A DNA stretch of 64,000 nt from Derxia gummosa DSM 723 (GTDB lineage Bacteria > Pseudomonadota > Gammaproteobacteria > Burkholderiales > Burkholderiaceae_E): contig NZ_AXWS01000013.1 of NCBI RefSeq assembly GCF_000482785.1, positions 600,440-664,439 of the forward strand. The letters are read 5' to 3'. The position numbers and the translations under genes are program-made. Positions within the stretch are counted from its first letter, which is position 1, and each line of letters opens with the position of its first letter. This document shows, piece after piece, positions 17,693-25,595 of this stretch. The notes under the pieces were generated by a model. It was not told the DNA's origin, did not search any database, and saw only the letters and a program-made list of their open reading frames with translations.

Positions 17693-18873
17693 CAGTTCAC
17701 CCCCACCACGGCCGGGGCCTCGACGGCGGCCTTGAGCCGGCCGGTCTCGCGTGGCTTGCCGTCGAGCGAGACGCGCACGAGATCGGTCGTCGCGCCGTCG
17801 AGCACGTAGAGCGTCGGCTGCGGCGTGCGCGTCACGCCCAGCGCCGTCGCGTTGAAGCCGGGCAGGCGCTGCAAGCGCTTGCGGGTGGCGAGGTCGAACA
17901 CCCAGATCTCCTTCGCCGGGTTCTTGTGCGTGCCGTCGGCGCCCTTCGGATGCATGCCGATGTAGAGCCGGTTGCTCTGCGCGTGCACGGCGTAGAACTG
18001 GTAGCCGCCGGGCCGCCAGCCCTGCTTCGCGTCGCGCGCGTCGAGCAGGCTCCACGGCGCCTCGACGGGCCTGGCCGTCTCGCCGGCGACGTTGATGCGC
18101 TGTGCCTTGCCGTGGAAGGACACGAACAGGTAGTCGTCGCCGAGCTGTTCGGCGCCGGTGTAGAGCGGGTCGGTGTCGGGGTCGAACACCTTGTCGCCGC
18201 GCGCCTGACGCACCGGCTTGCCGGCCTCGTCGAAATCGACCGTGAGCAGGCGGCCATCGCCGCACAGCGTCGCGAAGCGGCGCTCGACCGACTGCGCCGG
18301 GAACAGCGCCCAGCAGCCGGGCGTCGGGATCTCGCCGAGCACGGCGCGCGCGGGCAGATCGACGATCGTGACCGAGGTCGCGGGCGTCGCGTTGTAGACG
18401 AGCGCGTAGCGGCCCGAGGCGGTGGTGCGCAGCAGGCCGCGCACGGCGATGGCCTGGGCATGCTTGGGCGGCAGCACCACCTCGCCCTTGTAGCGCAGCG
18501 TGCTCGCGTCGAGGATCGACAGCACGTCGCTGCGCTCGCCGTGATCGACGCGCGAGTGATAGGTGGTGGCGACGTACAGCTCGCCGCGGTCGGGCGACAG
18601 CGTGTACTGGCCTGACATGCCGGCGCCGACGGTGGCGGCGACCTTCATCGACGCGCCGTCCACGACCAGCAGGCGGCCGTCGGCGATGTGGCTGAGTACC
18701 GCGTCGGGCAGCCAGAGGCGCTGGCTCGCGTCGCCGGACAGCGTGGCGATGTCGATGGTCTCGGGCTCGAAGGCCCGGCCGCTCAGGGCCGCGCCGGCAA
18801 GGCCGGCGGCGAGAAGGAAGCGGACGAGGCGCGCGAGCGCGGGCCTGCCGCCCCGGCGTGGGGTGTTGGGCAT
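17692..18873 (-). CDS. aauB: Amine dehydrogenase heavy chain
   Basis: The 393-residue heavy (alpha) subunit of a TTQ amine dehydrogenase. A signal peptide (RFLLAAGLAGAALSGRA) precedes a seven-bladed propeller made of YVTN-like repeats (for example GQYTLSPDRGELYVATTYHS, RLYIGMHPKG). PGCWALFP and TLCGDGRL contain the conserved cysteine pair. It is the first gene of the aauB-E-D-A operon. The shared 18-bp element is 72 bp upstream, overlapping the end of mdcH. An exact copy of the palindrome lies at 17871. Confidence 0.9.
   Translation of the reverse strand: MPNTPRRGGRPALARLVRFLLAAGLAGAALSGRAFEPETIDIATLSGDASQRLWLPDAVLSHIADGRLLVVDGASMKVAATVGAGMSGQYTLSPDRGELYVATTYHSRVDHGERSDVLSILDASTLRYKGEVVLPPKHAQAIAVRGLLRTTASGRYALVYNATPATSVTIVDLPARAVLGEIPTPGCWALFPAQSVERRFATLCGDGRLLTVDFDEAGKPVRQARGDKVFDPDTDPLYTGAEQLGDDYLFVSFHGKAQRINVAGETARPVEAPWSLLDARDAKQGWRPGGYQFYAVHAQSNRLYIGMHPKGADGTHKNPAKEIWVFDLATRKRLQRLPGFNATALGVTRTPQPTLYVLDGATTDLVRVSLDGKPRETGRLKAAVEAPAVVGVN
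17871..17882. repeat. Iterated palindrome GCAAGCGCTTGC, copy 4
   Basis: Exact copy within aauB, read as CGC AAG CGC TTG CAG (phase 2, residues RKRLQ). Confidence 0.8.
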
Positions 18874-18944
18874 GGGTTCCGGTCGAGTGGGAAGTGGCGC
18901 ATTGCCACGGGACGACCGGAGAGTAAGAAGGCGTAACGCGCCGG

Positions 18945-18963
18945 CGTTAGCCGAAATCGGCAG
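18945..18963 (+). promoter_or_regulatory. Shared element before aauB, copy 3
   Basis: CGTTAGCCGAAATCGGCAG lies 72 bp upstream of the aauB start and includes the stop codon and last codons of mdcH (Ala-Asp-Phe-Gly-stop). Its first 18 bases are identical to the inverted copy at 6198-6216 and close to the copy at 6147. It is a candidate operator for the AraC-family protein at 6560. Confidence 0.65.
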
Positions 18964-19933
18964 TGGTGGCCGGCCCGTCGCACCAGCCGATCAGCGCGGT
19001 CCGATCGCGGAATTCGTCCACCGAGCGCGCGGCTTCCGCGCCGACGGGTTCGGCCGCGAGGCGCGCGAGATCGCTGCCGGGACCGAGTTCGAGCGCGCGC
19101 GTGATGCCGGCCTCGCCGAGCGCATCGTTGCAGGCATCCCAGCGCAGCGGCGCGGCGATCTGGCGCGCCAGAGCGTCGATGGCCTCGGCGCGCGTGCGCA
19201 GGCGCCGACCGTCGGTACCGCGCAGCACCGGGCAGCGGGCGTCGGCGAGCGGCGCGGCTTCGAGCGCGGCGCGGAAGGCGTCGGCGGCGCGCGCGAGCCA
19301 GCGCGTGTGCGAGGGCACGGTCACGCGCAGCGGCGCGAGATGCTTGCGCGGCAGCGTGGCGTCGGCGCGCAGCGCGGCGAGGGCGCCGGGCAGACCGCCG
19401 ATCACGAGGTCGCCGCCGGGGCGCTCGATGGCGACGGCGCAGCCCGCGCGTTCGGCGGCGGCGCGCAGGGCGCGCTCGTGGCGGCGGGCCTGGGGGCCGC
19501 GCCAGAGCAGCATGTGGCTGGCGTCGGCATCGGGCGTGGCGCCGGCCGCGAGCGTGGCGTCGGCCAGCGCCTCGTCCATGAGCCGGGCGCGGTCGCGCAC
19601 GAGGGCGAGCGTGGCCGCGAGGTCGAGCGCGCCGGCCACATGCCAGGCGATCAGCTCGCCGAGCGAATAGCCGGCCACGAGCGCCGGCGGCGGCAGCGCC
19701 GGCCCGAGCCGCGACCAGTGCGCGAGCTGCCGGACCGCGATCGAGAACTGGGCCGCGCGGTTGCGGAACAGCGCCGCCTCGTCGAGCCCGCGCCACCAGC
19801 GGCCGAGGTCGATGCCGAGCGCGCTGCCGGCCGCCGCCCGCAGCGGCGCGAGATCGGGCGCGTCGATGATCGCGTCGAGCATGCCGGCGTGCTGGCCGGC
19901 CTGGCCGGAGCAGAGGATGGCGAGCCGGTTCAT
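18947..19933 (-). CDS. mdcH: Malonyl transacylase of malonate decarboxylase
   Basis: A 328-residue FabD-like acyltransferase. It has LCSGQAGQ near the N-terminus, the nucleophile Ser90 in GYSLGE, and the catalytic His in VPSHTRW. MdcH charges the decarboxylase carrier protein by moving malonyl onto its thiol prosthetic group. The start overlaps the mdcB stop by four bases (ATGA). It is the last mdc gene, and aauB follows after only 73 bp, so read-through into the aau operon is possible. Confidence 0.9.
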   Translation of the reverse strand: MNRLAILCSGQAGQHAGMLDAIIDAPDLAPLRAAAGSALGIDLGRWWRGLDEAALFRNRAAQFSIAVRQLAHWSRLGPALPPPALVAGYSLGELIAWHVAGALDLAATLALVRDRARLMDEALADATLAAGATPDADASHMLLWRGPQARRHERALRAAAERAGCAVAIERPGGDLVIGGLPGALAALRADATLPRKHLAPLRVTVPSHTRWLARAADAFRAALEAAPLADARCPVLRGTDGRRLRTRAEAIDALARQIAAPLRWDACNDALGEAGITRALELGPGSDLARLAAEPVGAEAARSVDEFRDRTALIGWCDGPATTADFG

Positions 19934-20949
19934 GACCGTCGCGGGGCGTCGGGCAGCCGGTCGAGCGCGTCGGCGACGACGCTGGCGGCGACGAGGTCGG
20001 CGCTGCCGCCGGGGCTCAGGCGCCGGGCGACGAAGTCGTCATGCAGGGCGCACAGCCGCGCCTGCCAGTCGGGCGCGAGCACGCCGCCGCCAGCGAGGAA
20101 GCCGCGCGCGGCGGCGCGGGCATGGGCCAGTCCGTCGGTGCCGCCGCGCCAGAGCAGGTTGGTGTCGTCGAGCTCGGCCATCAGCGCCATCAGGCAGCCG
20201 ACCAGGGCGCGCTCGCCGTCGATGCCGGCCGCGCGCAACCGGCGCAGCGCGGGCAGGCCGACGTCCGTCACCGAGGGAAAGCCGGCCGCCGCCTCGGCGC
20301 GCGCGCCGCCGGCCGCGTGAGCGCGGAACACCGCGTTGCCGTGCGTGCCCGGCGCCTCGGCGCGCGCGGCGAGGATGGCGTCGCCCCAGCGCTCGCGGAC
20401 GATCGCGCACACGGCGCGCCCGCCCCAGCACGCGGGCCGCGCGGCGCGCAGGCCGACGGCGGCGGCGAGCAGGCCGAGGTTGAAGATGGCGCCGCGATGC
20501 GTGTTCACGCCGGCGGTCGCGGCGCGCATGCGCAGTTCGGCCTCGATGCCGATGCGCTGGAGCACGGCGAGCGGCGCGTCGGCGGCGCCGGCCTCGGCCA
20601 TCGCGGCGAAGCAGCCGTCGAGCGCGCCGACGCTTGCGATGAAGGTGGCGATGTTCATGTCGCGGTGGCTGCCGCTGTCGCGGGGCGTGACGAGGCCGGG
20701 CTTGGGCCAGGCCATCGCCTCGTCGAGCAGGGCGGCGCGGCAGAGCGCGTCGATGCGGGCGGCGAGGCTGGCCGGAGCGGCGTCGGTGCGGGCGACGGAG
20801 CGCGGCTTGCGGGCGGCGACGGTGCCGTCGCGCGCGATCGCGCGGCTGCCGGCCGAGGCAGAGACGCCGGCAAGCGCGAGTCCGCCGCCGTCGGCCGGCG
20901 CGCCCGTGGCGCCGCAGAGGTGGGCGTCAGGCGGCGCGGCGGGTGTCAT
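19930..20949 (-). CDS. mdcB: Triphosphoribosyl-dephospho-CoA synthase
   Basis: A 339-residue enzyme that makes the precursor of the carrier-protein prosthetic group from ATP and dephospho-CoA. Family segments include EAMAWPKPGLVTPRDSGSH, DMNIATFIAS and GVNTHRGAIFNLGLL. The first 60 residues are low-complexity and unlike the family core, so an internal start is possible, but the ATG at 20949 overlaps the end of mdcG as expected in this tightly packed operon. Confidence 0.88.
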   Translation of the reverse strand: MTPAAPPDAHLCGATGAPADGGGLALAGVSASAGSRAIARDGTVAARKPRSVARTDAAPASLAARIDALCRAALLDEAMAWPKPGLVTPRDSGSHRDMNIATFIASVGALDGCFAAMAEAGAADAPLAVLQRIGIEAELRMRAATAGVNTHRGAIFNLGLLAAAVGLRAARPACWGGRAVCAIVRERWGDAILAARAEAPGTHGNAVFRAHAAGGARAEAAAGFPSVTDVGLPALRRLRAAGIDGERALVGCLMALMAELDDTNLLWRGGTDGLAHARAAARGFLAGGGVLAPDWQARLCALHDDFVARRLSPGGSADLVAASVVADALDRLPDAPRRS

Positions 20950-21694
20950 CGGCAGCCTCGGGCGGATGGAGCCAGTCCTGCGCGCCGGTCAGGGCGACGG
21001 CGGTGTCGGTCTTGACCAGCACGGTCGGGCCGGCGGGCGCTGGCGCGTCGGCTCGGGCGTCAGGCGGTGGGCTGCGGGGCAGCTTGCGTGCCGAGTCGGT
21101 CGCAGCGAAGGACTCTGCAAGCGCTTGCGCCGCCTCGCGCCAGGCGACGGCGCGGCCGTCGATGCGGACCTCGCCGTCGAGTCGCGGCGCGCCGGGCAGG
21201 GCGGTGGCGTCGAGCGCCGCGAGCCAGGCGAGGGCGCGGCGCAGCGCGTCGGCATCGGCGCAATCGACGATGAGGTCGAGGTCGCTCGACGGGCGCACGC
21301 AGGCTTCGCCGCTTACGGCCTGGGTCGAGAGCGAGCCGTACACGCCCACGCTCGCGCCGGCCGGCGGGCTCGCGCCGAGCCGCGCGAGCGTCGCGCGCCA
21401 GCCGGGCGGCGCGGCGTCGATCACCTCGCCCGGCGCGAGCGCGGCGCGGTGGCGCAGCACCGCATCGGGCGCGAAGGCGAGGGCGACGCGACGGCGCGTG
21501 GCGATGTCCGGCAGCGTGAAGCCGGCCGCGATGCCGGCGGCCGGATCGGCGTCGGGCATGTGGCGCGTGACCACCACCGGCCGCCCCGCCGCGATCCAGC
21601 CGGCGACGGCCTCGCGGTCGGCGAGGGCGGCGCGGAAGGCGTCGGCGCGCGTGGCATCGAGCCAGACGAGGTCGTGCCGGCGCCAGCGCGTCAT
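20927..21694 (-). CDS. mdcG: Phosphoribosyl-dephospho-CoA transferase (holo-ACP synthase)
   Basis: A 255-residue nucleotidyltransferase-fold enzyme that attaches the prosthetic group to MdcC. The motif GSLSTQAVSG with SDLDLIVD (about residues 120-143) supplies the metal-binding acidic residues. The ATG overlaps the mdcDE stop (ATGA), and the 3' end overlaps mdcB by 23 bp. It contains an exact palindrome copy at 21117. Confidence 0.88.
   Translation of the reverse strand: MTRWRRHDLVWLDATRADAFRAALADREAVAGWIAAGRPVVVTRHMPDADPAAGIAAGFTLPDIATRRRVALAFAPDAVLRHRAALAPGEVIDAAPPGWRATLARLGASPPAGASVGVYGSLSTQAVSGEACVRPSSDLDLIVDCADADALRRALAWLAALDATALPGAPRLDGEVRIDGRAVAWREAAQALAESFAATDSARKLPRSPPPDARADAPAPAGPTVLVKTDTAVALTGAQDWLHPPEAADDTRRAA
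21117..21128. repeat. Iterated palindrome GCAAGCGCTTGC, copy 5
   Basis: Exact copy within mdcG, read as GCG CAA GCG CTT GCA GAG (phase 3, residues AQALAE). A one-mismatch copy is in the mdcE part of the fusion at 21962-21973. Confidence 0.8.
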
Positions 21695-23532
21695 GCGGCG
21701 GCTCCGACTGGCACGGCGCCCGGCCCGGCAGGCAGGCGCGCCGCCGGACCGCTGCCCGCGACCCGCGCCGCGACCTCGGCCGCGAGCCGGCGTCCGCCGC
21801 GTTCGGCGCCAAGCCGGGCGCGCTCGTCGCTCGCATGGCCGTCGTCGGCCGCGAGCGCTTCGGCGAGCCGCGCGGGCCAGCCGTCCTCGGGCCAGACCTC
21901 GCGGATCGCGCCCATGCGCTCGTAGTTGTCGGCGCCGGGCGCGAACACCGGCGACGACCGAGCAAACGCTTGCAGATCGTCGAGCGGGATCTTGGTGACG
22001 CGCGACATCGCGCGCAGGTCCATCACGCGCACCTGGGCGCCGGGCAGCGCGACCGTGCGGTCGGCCAGCAGGCCGAAGGCGAGAAAGCCGCCGCTCACCG
22101 CCTCGCCATGCACGAGCGCGAGCGTGCGATGGCCGCGCCGGCGCGCGAGATCGACGCAGCGCGCGATGTGCGCGAAGAAGCCGTTTACGCCGAGCAGCTC
22201 GTCGCGCCGCGACAGCGCCTGGCCCGAGGTGCTGGCGATGAAGACGATGGGCGGGGGCGGGTCGGCCCTGGCCGCGTCGGCGCCGCCAGCATCCGCCGCG
22301 ACCGCGTCGAGCACCGCGCCCGCGATGCGCAGCGCGAGCGACACATCCACCGCCACGCGGTTCCAGCTGCCGATCACGCGCACGCGCCGGCCGTCCAGTT
22401 CGGCCTCGCCGGCGACGAAATCGCCATCGACGGCGATGCGGTGGCGACCCGCGCCGAACAGGCGGTCGCACAGCGCGCGGGCGTCGTCGGGCGCCGTTGC
22501 GCCGCCGCCTACGAACGCTTGCGCGCCTGCGGCGGGCGCGCCCGGCGAGCCGGACGCAACGGCCGCGCCCGCCGCGAGCCAGTCCGCCGCCCGCTCGTCG
22601 ATCACCCGGTTGAACTCCGCCGCCGACAGCATCGGCACGCGCGCCGGCTCGTCGAAGCCGCTCGCGCGCCACACCTCCAGCCCGTCGCGCGCGGCGCCGA
22701 AACGCGCGAGCCGCGCCGCGAGCGCGGTCTGGGCCGCGCGCAGTTCCGCGAGTCCGGCCGGCGTCTCGCCCGCGCCAGTGCCGCTCCGGCCGAGCGCGCC
22801 GTCGCCTGTCGAACCGACCGCGCCCGCGTCATCGCCCAGCAAGCCAAGCACCCCCGCCCGGAACGCCGCCGCGTCATCCTCGACCAGCAGCGTCGCCTCG
22901 CCGAGCGCGCGCCTCAGCTTGCCGCCCGTCACGCGCCACACCAGCGCCCGGTCGCGCGCGTCGAATTCCTCCACGCCCTTGACCGTCTCGATCACCTCCG
23001 GCCCCGACAAACTCAGCCGCCCTTCCTCCGACATCACGACCGCGCTGCACAGCCGCGTCACGATGCCCATGCCGCCGAAGGCGCCGCAGCTCCCGCCCAC
23101 GAGCGCGATCACCGGCACACCGGCTGCGCGCGCCGCGAGCAGCGCCCGCATCACCTCCGAAATCGCGATCAGCCCCGCGTTCGCCTCGTGCAGCCGCACG
23201 CCGCCCGAGTCCACGAGCAGCAGCACGGCGGCCGGCCGCTCGACCACGGCGCGGTCGAGCAGGCCACGCAGCTTGGCGCCATGCACCTCGCCCACCGCGC
23301 CGCCGTTGAACTGCCCTTCCTGCGCCGCGACGAGCACGGGCCGCCCGCCCAGCGTGGCCGCGCCGACCGCGATGCCGTCGTCGAAGCTCACCGGCGCCCC
23401 GAGCGCCGCGAGATGCGGACTCGTGAGCCGCGCACCCGGCCCGCAGGCCTCGCGAAAACTGCCCGCATCGACGAGCGCGGCGATGCGCGCGCGCGCCGTC
23501 GCCTCGTACCAGCTGATCCGGCGCGGATTCAT
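21691..23532 (-). CDS. Malonate decarboxylase beta-gamma fusion (MdcD-MdcE)
   Basis: One uninterrupted 613-residue reading frame carries both carboxyltransferase-like subunits. Residues 1 to about 310 match MdcD (SWYEATARARIAALVDAGSF, then GEVHGAKLRG, VLLLVDSGGVRLHEANAG, GGSCGAFGGMGI). Residues from about 345 to the end match MdcE (AVDGDFVAGEAELDGRRVRV, IVFIASTSGQALSRRDELLG, ALVHGEAVSGGFLAFGLLAD, MSRVTKIPLDDL). They are joined by an Ala/Gly-rich linker near residues 318-345. In the best-known clusters these are two genes. The start overlaps the mdcC stop, the stop overlaps mdcG. The pair removes CO2 from malonyl-S-MdcC to give acetyl-S-MdcC. Confidence 0.88.
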   Translation of the reverse strand: MNPRRISWYEATARARIAALVDAGSFREACGPGARLTSPHLAALGAPVSFDDGIAVGAATLGGRPVLVAAQEGQFNGGAVGEVHGAKLRGLLDRAVVERPAAVLLLVDSGGVRLHEANAGLIAISEVMRALLAARAAGVPVIALVGGSCGAFGGMGIVTRLCSAVVMSEEGRLSLSGPEVIETVKGVEEFDARDRALVWRVTGGKLRRALGEATLLVEDDAAAFRAGVLGLLGDDAGAVGSTGDGALGRSGTGAGETPAGLAELRAAQTALAARLARFGAARDGLEVWRASGFDEPARVPMLSAAEFNRVIDERAADWLAAGAAVASGSPGAPAAGAQAFVGGGATAPDDARALCDRLFGAGRHRIAVDGDFVAGEAELDGRRVRVIGSWNRVAVDVSLALRIAGAVLDAVAADAGGADAARADPPPPIVFIASTSGQALSRRDELLGVNGFFAHIARCVDLARRRGHRTLALVHGEAVSGGFLAFGLLADRTVALPGAQVRVMDLRAMSRVTKIPLDDLQAFARSSPVFAPGADNYERMGAIREVWPEDGWPARLAEALAADDGHASDERARLGAERGGRRLAAEVAARVAGSGPAARLPAGPGAVPVGAAA

Positions 23533-23924
23533 GCGGCGCTCCTGAAGGATTCGAAGGCCTGGCCGAGGCGCAGGCTCACCACGGCGGGCGTCGCGCCCGC
23601 ATCGTTGATCGACAGCGCGAGGCCGCCCACCGCATGCCGCGCCGCGAAATCGGCCAGCACCGCGCGCCAGATCTCGCCGAAGCCCTCGGCCGAGGTCGCC
23701 ACCGCGATGCGGCAGACCGAAGCGTCGTCGCCCGGCTCGACCAGCACTTCGAGGTTGCCGGACGACACCACGCCGCACAGCACCGCGTCGGCGCGCGCCT
23801 TCCCGAAAGTCATCACGTCGGGCGTCATGGTGCCGGTGTCGCAAGGGTTTGCAGCGTCACCGTCGGTCACAGCCGCCGCCGCGCGCCAGTGCCGCGCGGG
23901 AAATTCCATCGTCATCTCTTCCAT
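23529..23924 (-). CDS. mdcC: Malonate decarboxylase acyl carrier protein (delta)
   Basis: A 131-residue carrier protein. The start at 23924 gives MEEMTMEFPAR, which aligns with the usual MdcC N-terminus. The prosthetic group site is the serine in VVSSGNLEVLVEP, and the C-terminal half ends with the conserved NDAGATPAVVSLRLGQAFE. Residues about 12-45 appear to be an insertion, as family members are usually around 100 residues. That insertion carries a two-mismatch form of the palindrome (GCAAGGGTTTGC, 23841-23852). It begins 5 bp after mdcA ends and overlaps mdcDE by four bases. Confidence 0.85.
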   Translation of the reverse strand: MEEMTMEFPARHWRAAAAVTDGDAANPCDTGTMTPDVMTFGKARADAVLCGVVSSGNLEVLVEPGDDASVCRIAVATSAEGFGEIWRAVLADFAARHAVGGLALSINDAGATPAVVSLRLGQAFESFRSAA

Positions 23925-23929
23925 CGCGC

Positions 23930-25594
23930 TCACCAGTTGCGGAACTTCTTCGGCGGGTCGTACAGCCCGCCCGAGGCATGGACCAGATCCTTGATGCTGC
24001 GTGCCGCGAGCAGGTCGCGCGTCGCGCGGCGCACGTCGATGCCGAGGTCTTCGGGCCGGCGGATCACGCCCCGGTCGCGCAGGTTCTCGACCGCCTGCCG
24101 GTCGCGCGCGAGGCCCACGGGCGTGTAGCCCGCCACGCCGCGTATCGCCTGCTCGCGCTCTTCGGCCGAGCGGCAGAGCAGCAGGTTGGCGATGCCGTCC
24201 TCGGTAATCACGTGGGTGAGGTCGTCGCCGTAGATCATCACCGGCGGCAGGTCCATGCCGGACGCCTCGGCCAGCGCCCAGGCGTCGAGCGTCTCGACGA
24301 ACGTCGGCTGCATCTGCTCGCGGAAGGTTTCCACGGTCTGGATCACGAGCTTCTGGCCGCGCGGCATCGCGCCCGGCGCGCGGGCCTCGGCGCCGGCCTT
24401 GAGCCAGGTCGGGCTCGCATGGCGGCGGCCGCGCGCGTCGGCGCCCATGTTGGGCGCGCCGCCGAAGCCCGCGATGCGGCCCTTCGTCGCGGTCGAGCTG
24501 TTGCCTTGCAGGTCGATCTGGAGCGTCGAGCCGATGAAGCAGTCGCAGGCGTAATGGCCGGCCGCCTGGCTCATCGCGCGGTTGCTGCGCAGGTTGCCGT
24601 CGGCGCCGACGAAGAACACGTCGGGCCGAGCCGCCACATAGCGCTCCATGCCCACTTCCGAGCCGAAGCAGTGCACCGACTCGACCCAGCCCGCCTCGAT
24701 CGCCGGAATCAGCGTGGGGTGAGGATTGAGCGCCCAGTGCGTGCAGACCTTGCCGCGCAGGCCCAGCTCCTCGCCATAGGTCGGCAGCAGCAGCTCGATC
24801 GCGGCGGTGTCGAAGCCGATGCCGTGGTTGAGCCGCCTGATGCCGTATTCGGCGTACAGCTTTATCGCCATCATCGCCGTGAGCACCTGGGTCTCGGTGA
24901 TGATGGCCGGGTCGCGCGTGAACAGCGGCTCGACGTAATGCGGCGTTGGCGCCCGCACATGAAAGTTCACCCAGTCGGCCGGGATGTCCACGCGCGGCAG
25001 CACGTCCACGATCTCGTTGACCTGCGCGATCACGATGCCGCCCTTGAAGGCGGTCGCCTCGACGATCACGGGCGTGTCCTCGGTGTTCGGCCCGGTGTAG
25101 AGGTTGCCGTGCCGGTCGGCCGCCTGCGCCGCGACCAGCGCCACATTGGGCGTGAGGTCGACGAAGTAGCGCGCGAACAGCTCCAGATAGGTGTGGATCG
25201 CGCCGATCGCGATCTGCCCGCCCTCCACCAGCCGCGCGAGCCGCCCGGCCTGCGGGCCGCTGAAGCTGAAGTCGATGCGCTCGACCTGGCCGCGCTCGAT
25301 GATGTCCACATGCTCGGGCAGCGCCAGCACCGATTGCACGAGATGCAGGCCGCGCACGCGCCGCGGGTCGGTCTGCACCAGGGCACGGGCGAGGAAGTCG
25401 GCCTGCTTCTGGTTGTTGCCCTCGATGCAGAGCCGGTCGCCCGGCTCGATCACGGCTTCGAGCAGCTCGACGATGCGCTCGGGCGGGATCTCGCGCGTCG
25501 GGCTCACCGCGCGGGCGCGGGCGAGCGCCGCGTCGCGTTTCGCGCCGAGCCGGTTCCAACGCGGCGCGGCGAGGTCGGGGGTGAAGGCGTTCAT
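23930..25594 (-). CDS. mdcA: Malonate decarboxylase alpha subunit (acyl-carrier transferase)
   Basis: A 554-residue CoA-transferase-like subunit that exchanges acetyl for malonyl on the carrier protein. Recognisable segments are RVVSPTREIPPERIVELLE (near the start), CIEGNNQKQADFLARALVQ, TFVETLDAWALAEASGMDLP and ITEDGIANLLLCRS near the C-terminus. It is the first mdc gene and starts one base after the dctM stop codon, linking the transporter and the enzyme in one transcript. Confidence 0.92.
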   Translation of the reverse strand: MNAFTPDLAAPRWNRLGAKRDAALARARAVSPTREIPPERIVELLEAVIEPGDRLCIEGNNQKQADFLARALVQTDPRRVRGLHLVQSVLALPEHVDIIERGQVERIDFSFSGPQAGRLARLVEGGQIAIGAIHTYLELFARYFVDLTPNVALVAAQAADRHGNLYTGPNTEDTPVIVEATAFKGGIVIAQVNEIVDVLPRVDIPADWVNFHVRAPTPHYVEPLFTRDPAIITETQVLTAMMAIKLYAEYGIRRLNHGIGFDTAAIELLLPTYGEELGLRGKVCTHWALNPHPTLIPAIEAGWVESVHCFGSEVGMERYVAARPDVFFVGADGNLRSNRAMSQAAGHYACDCFIGSTLQIDLQGNSSTATKGRIAGFGGAPNMGADARGRRHASPTWLKAGAEARAPGAMPRGQKLVIQTVETFREQMQPTFVETLDAWALAEASGMDLPPVMIYGDDLTHVITEDGIANLLLCRSAEEREQAIRGVAGYTPVGLARDRQAVENLRDRGVIRRPEDLGIDVRRATRDLLAARSIKDLVHASGGLYDPPKKFRNW

Positions 25595-25595
25595 C

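Noticed and set aside
15954..18873. Methylamine dehydrogenase (mau) cluster
   Set aside because: The light and heavy chains fit the family, but mauF, mauG, mauM, mauN and amicyanin are absent and the order with a monohaem cytochrome fits aau better.
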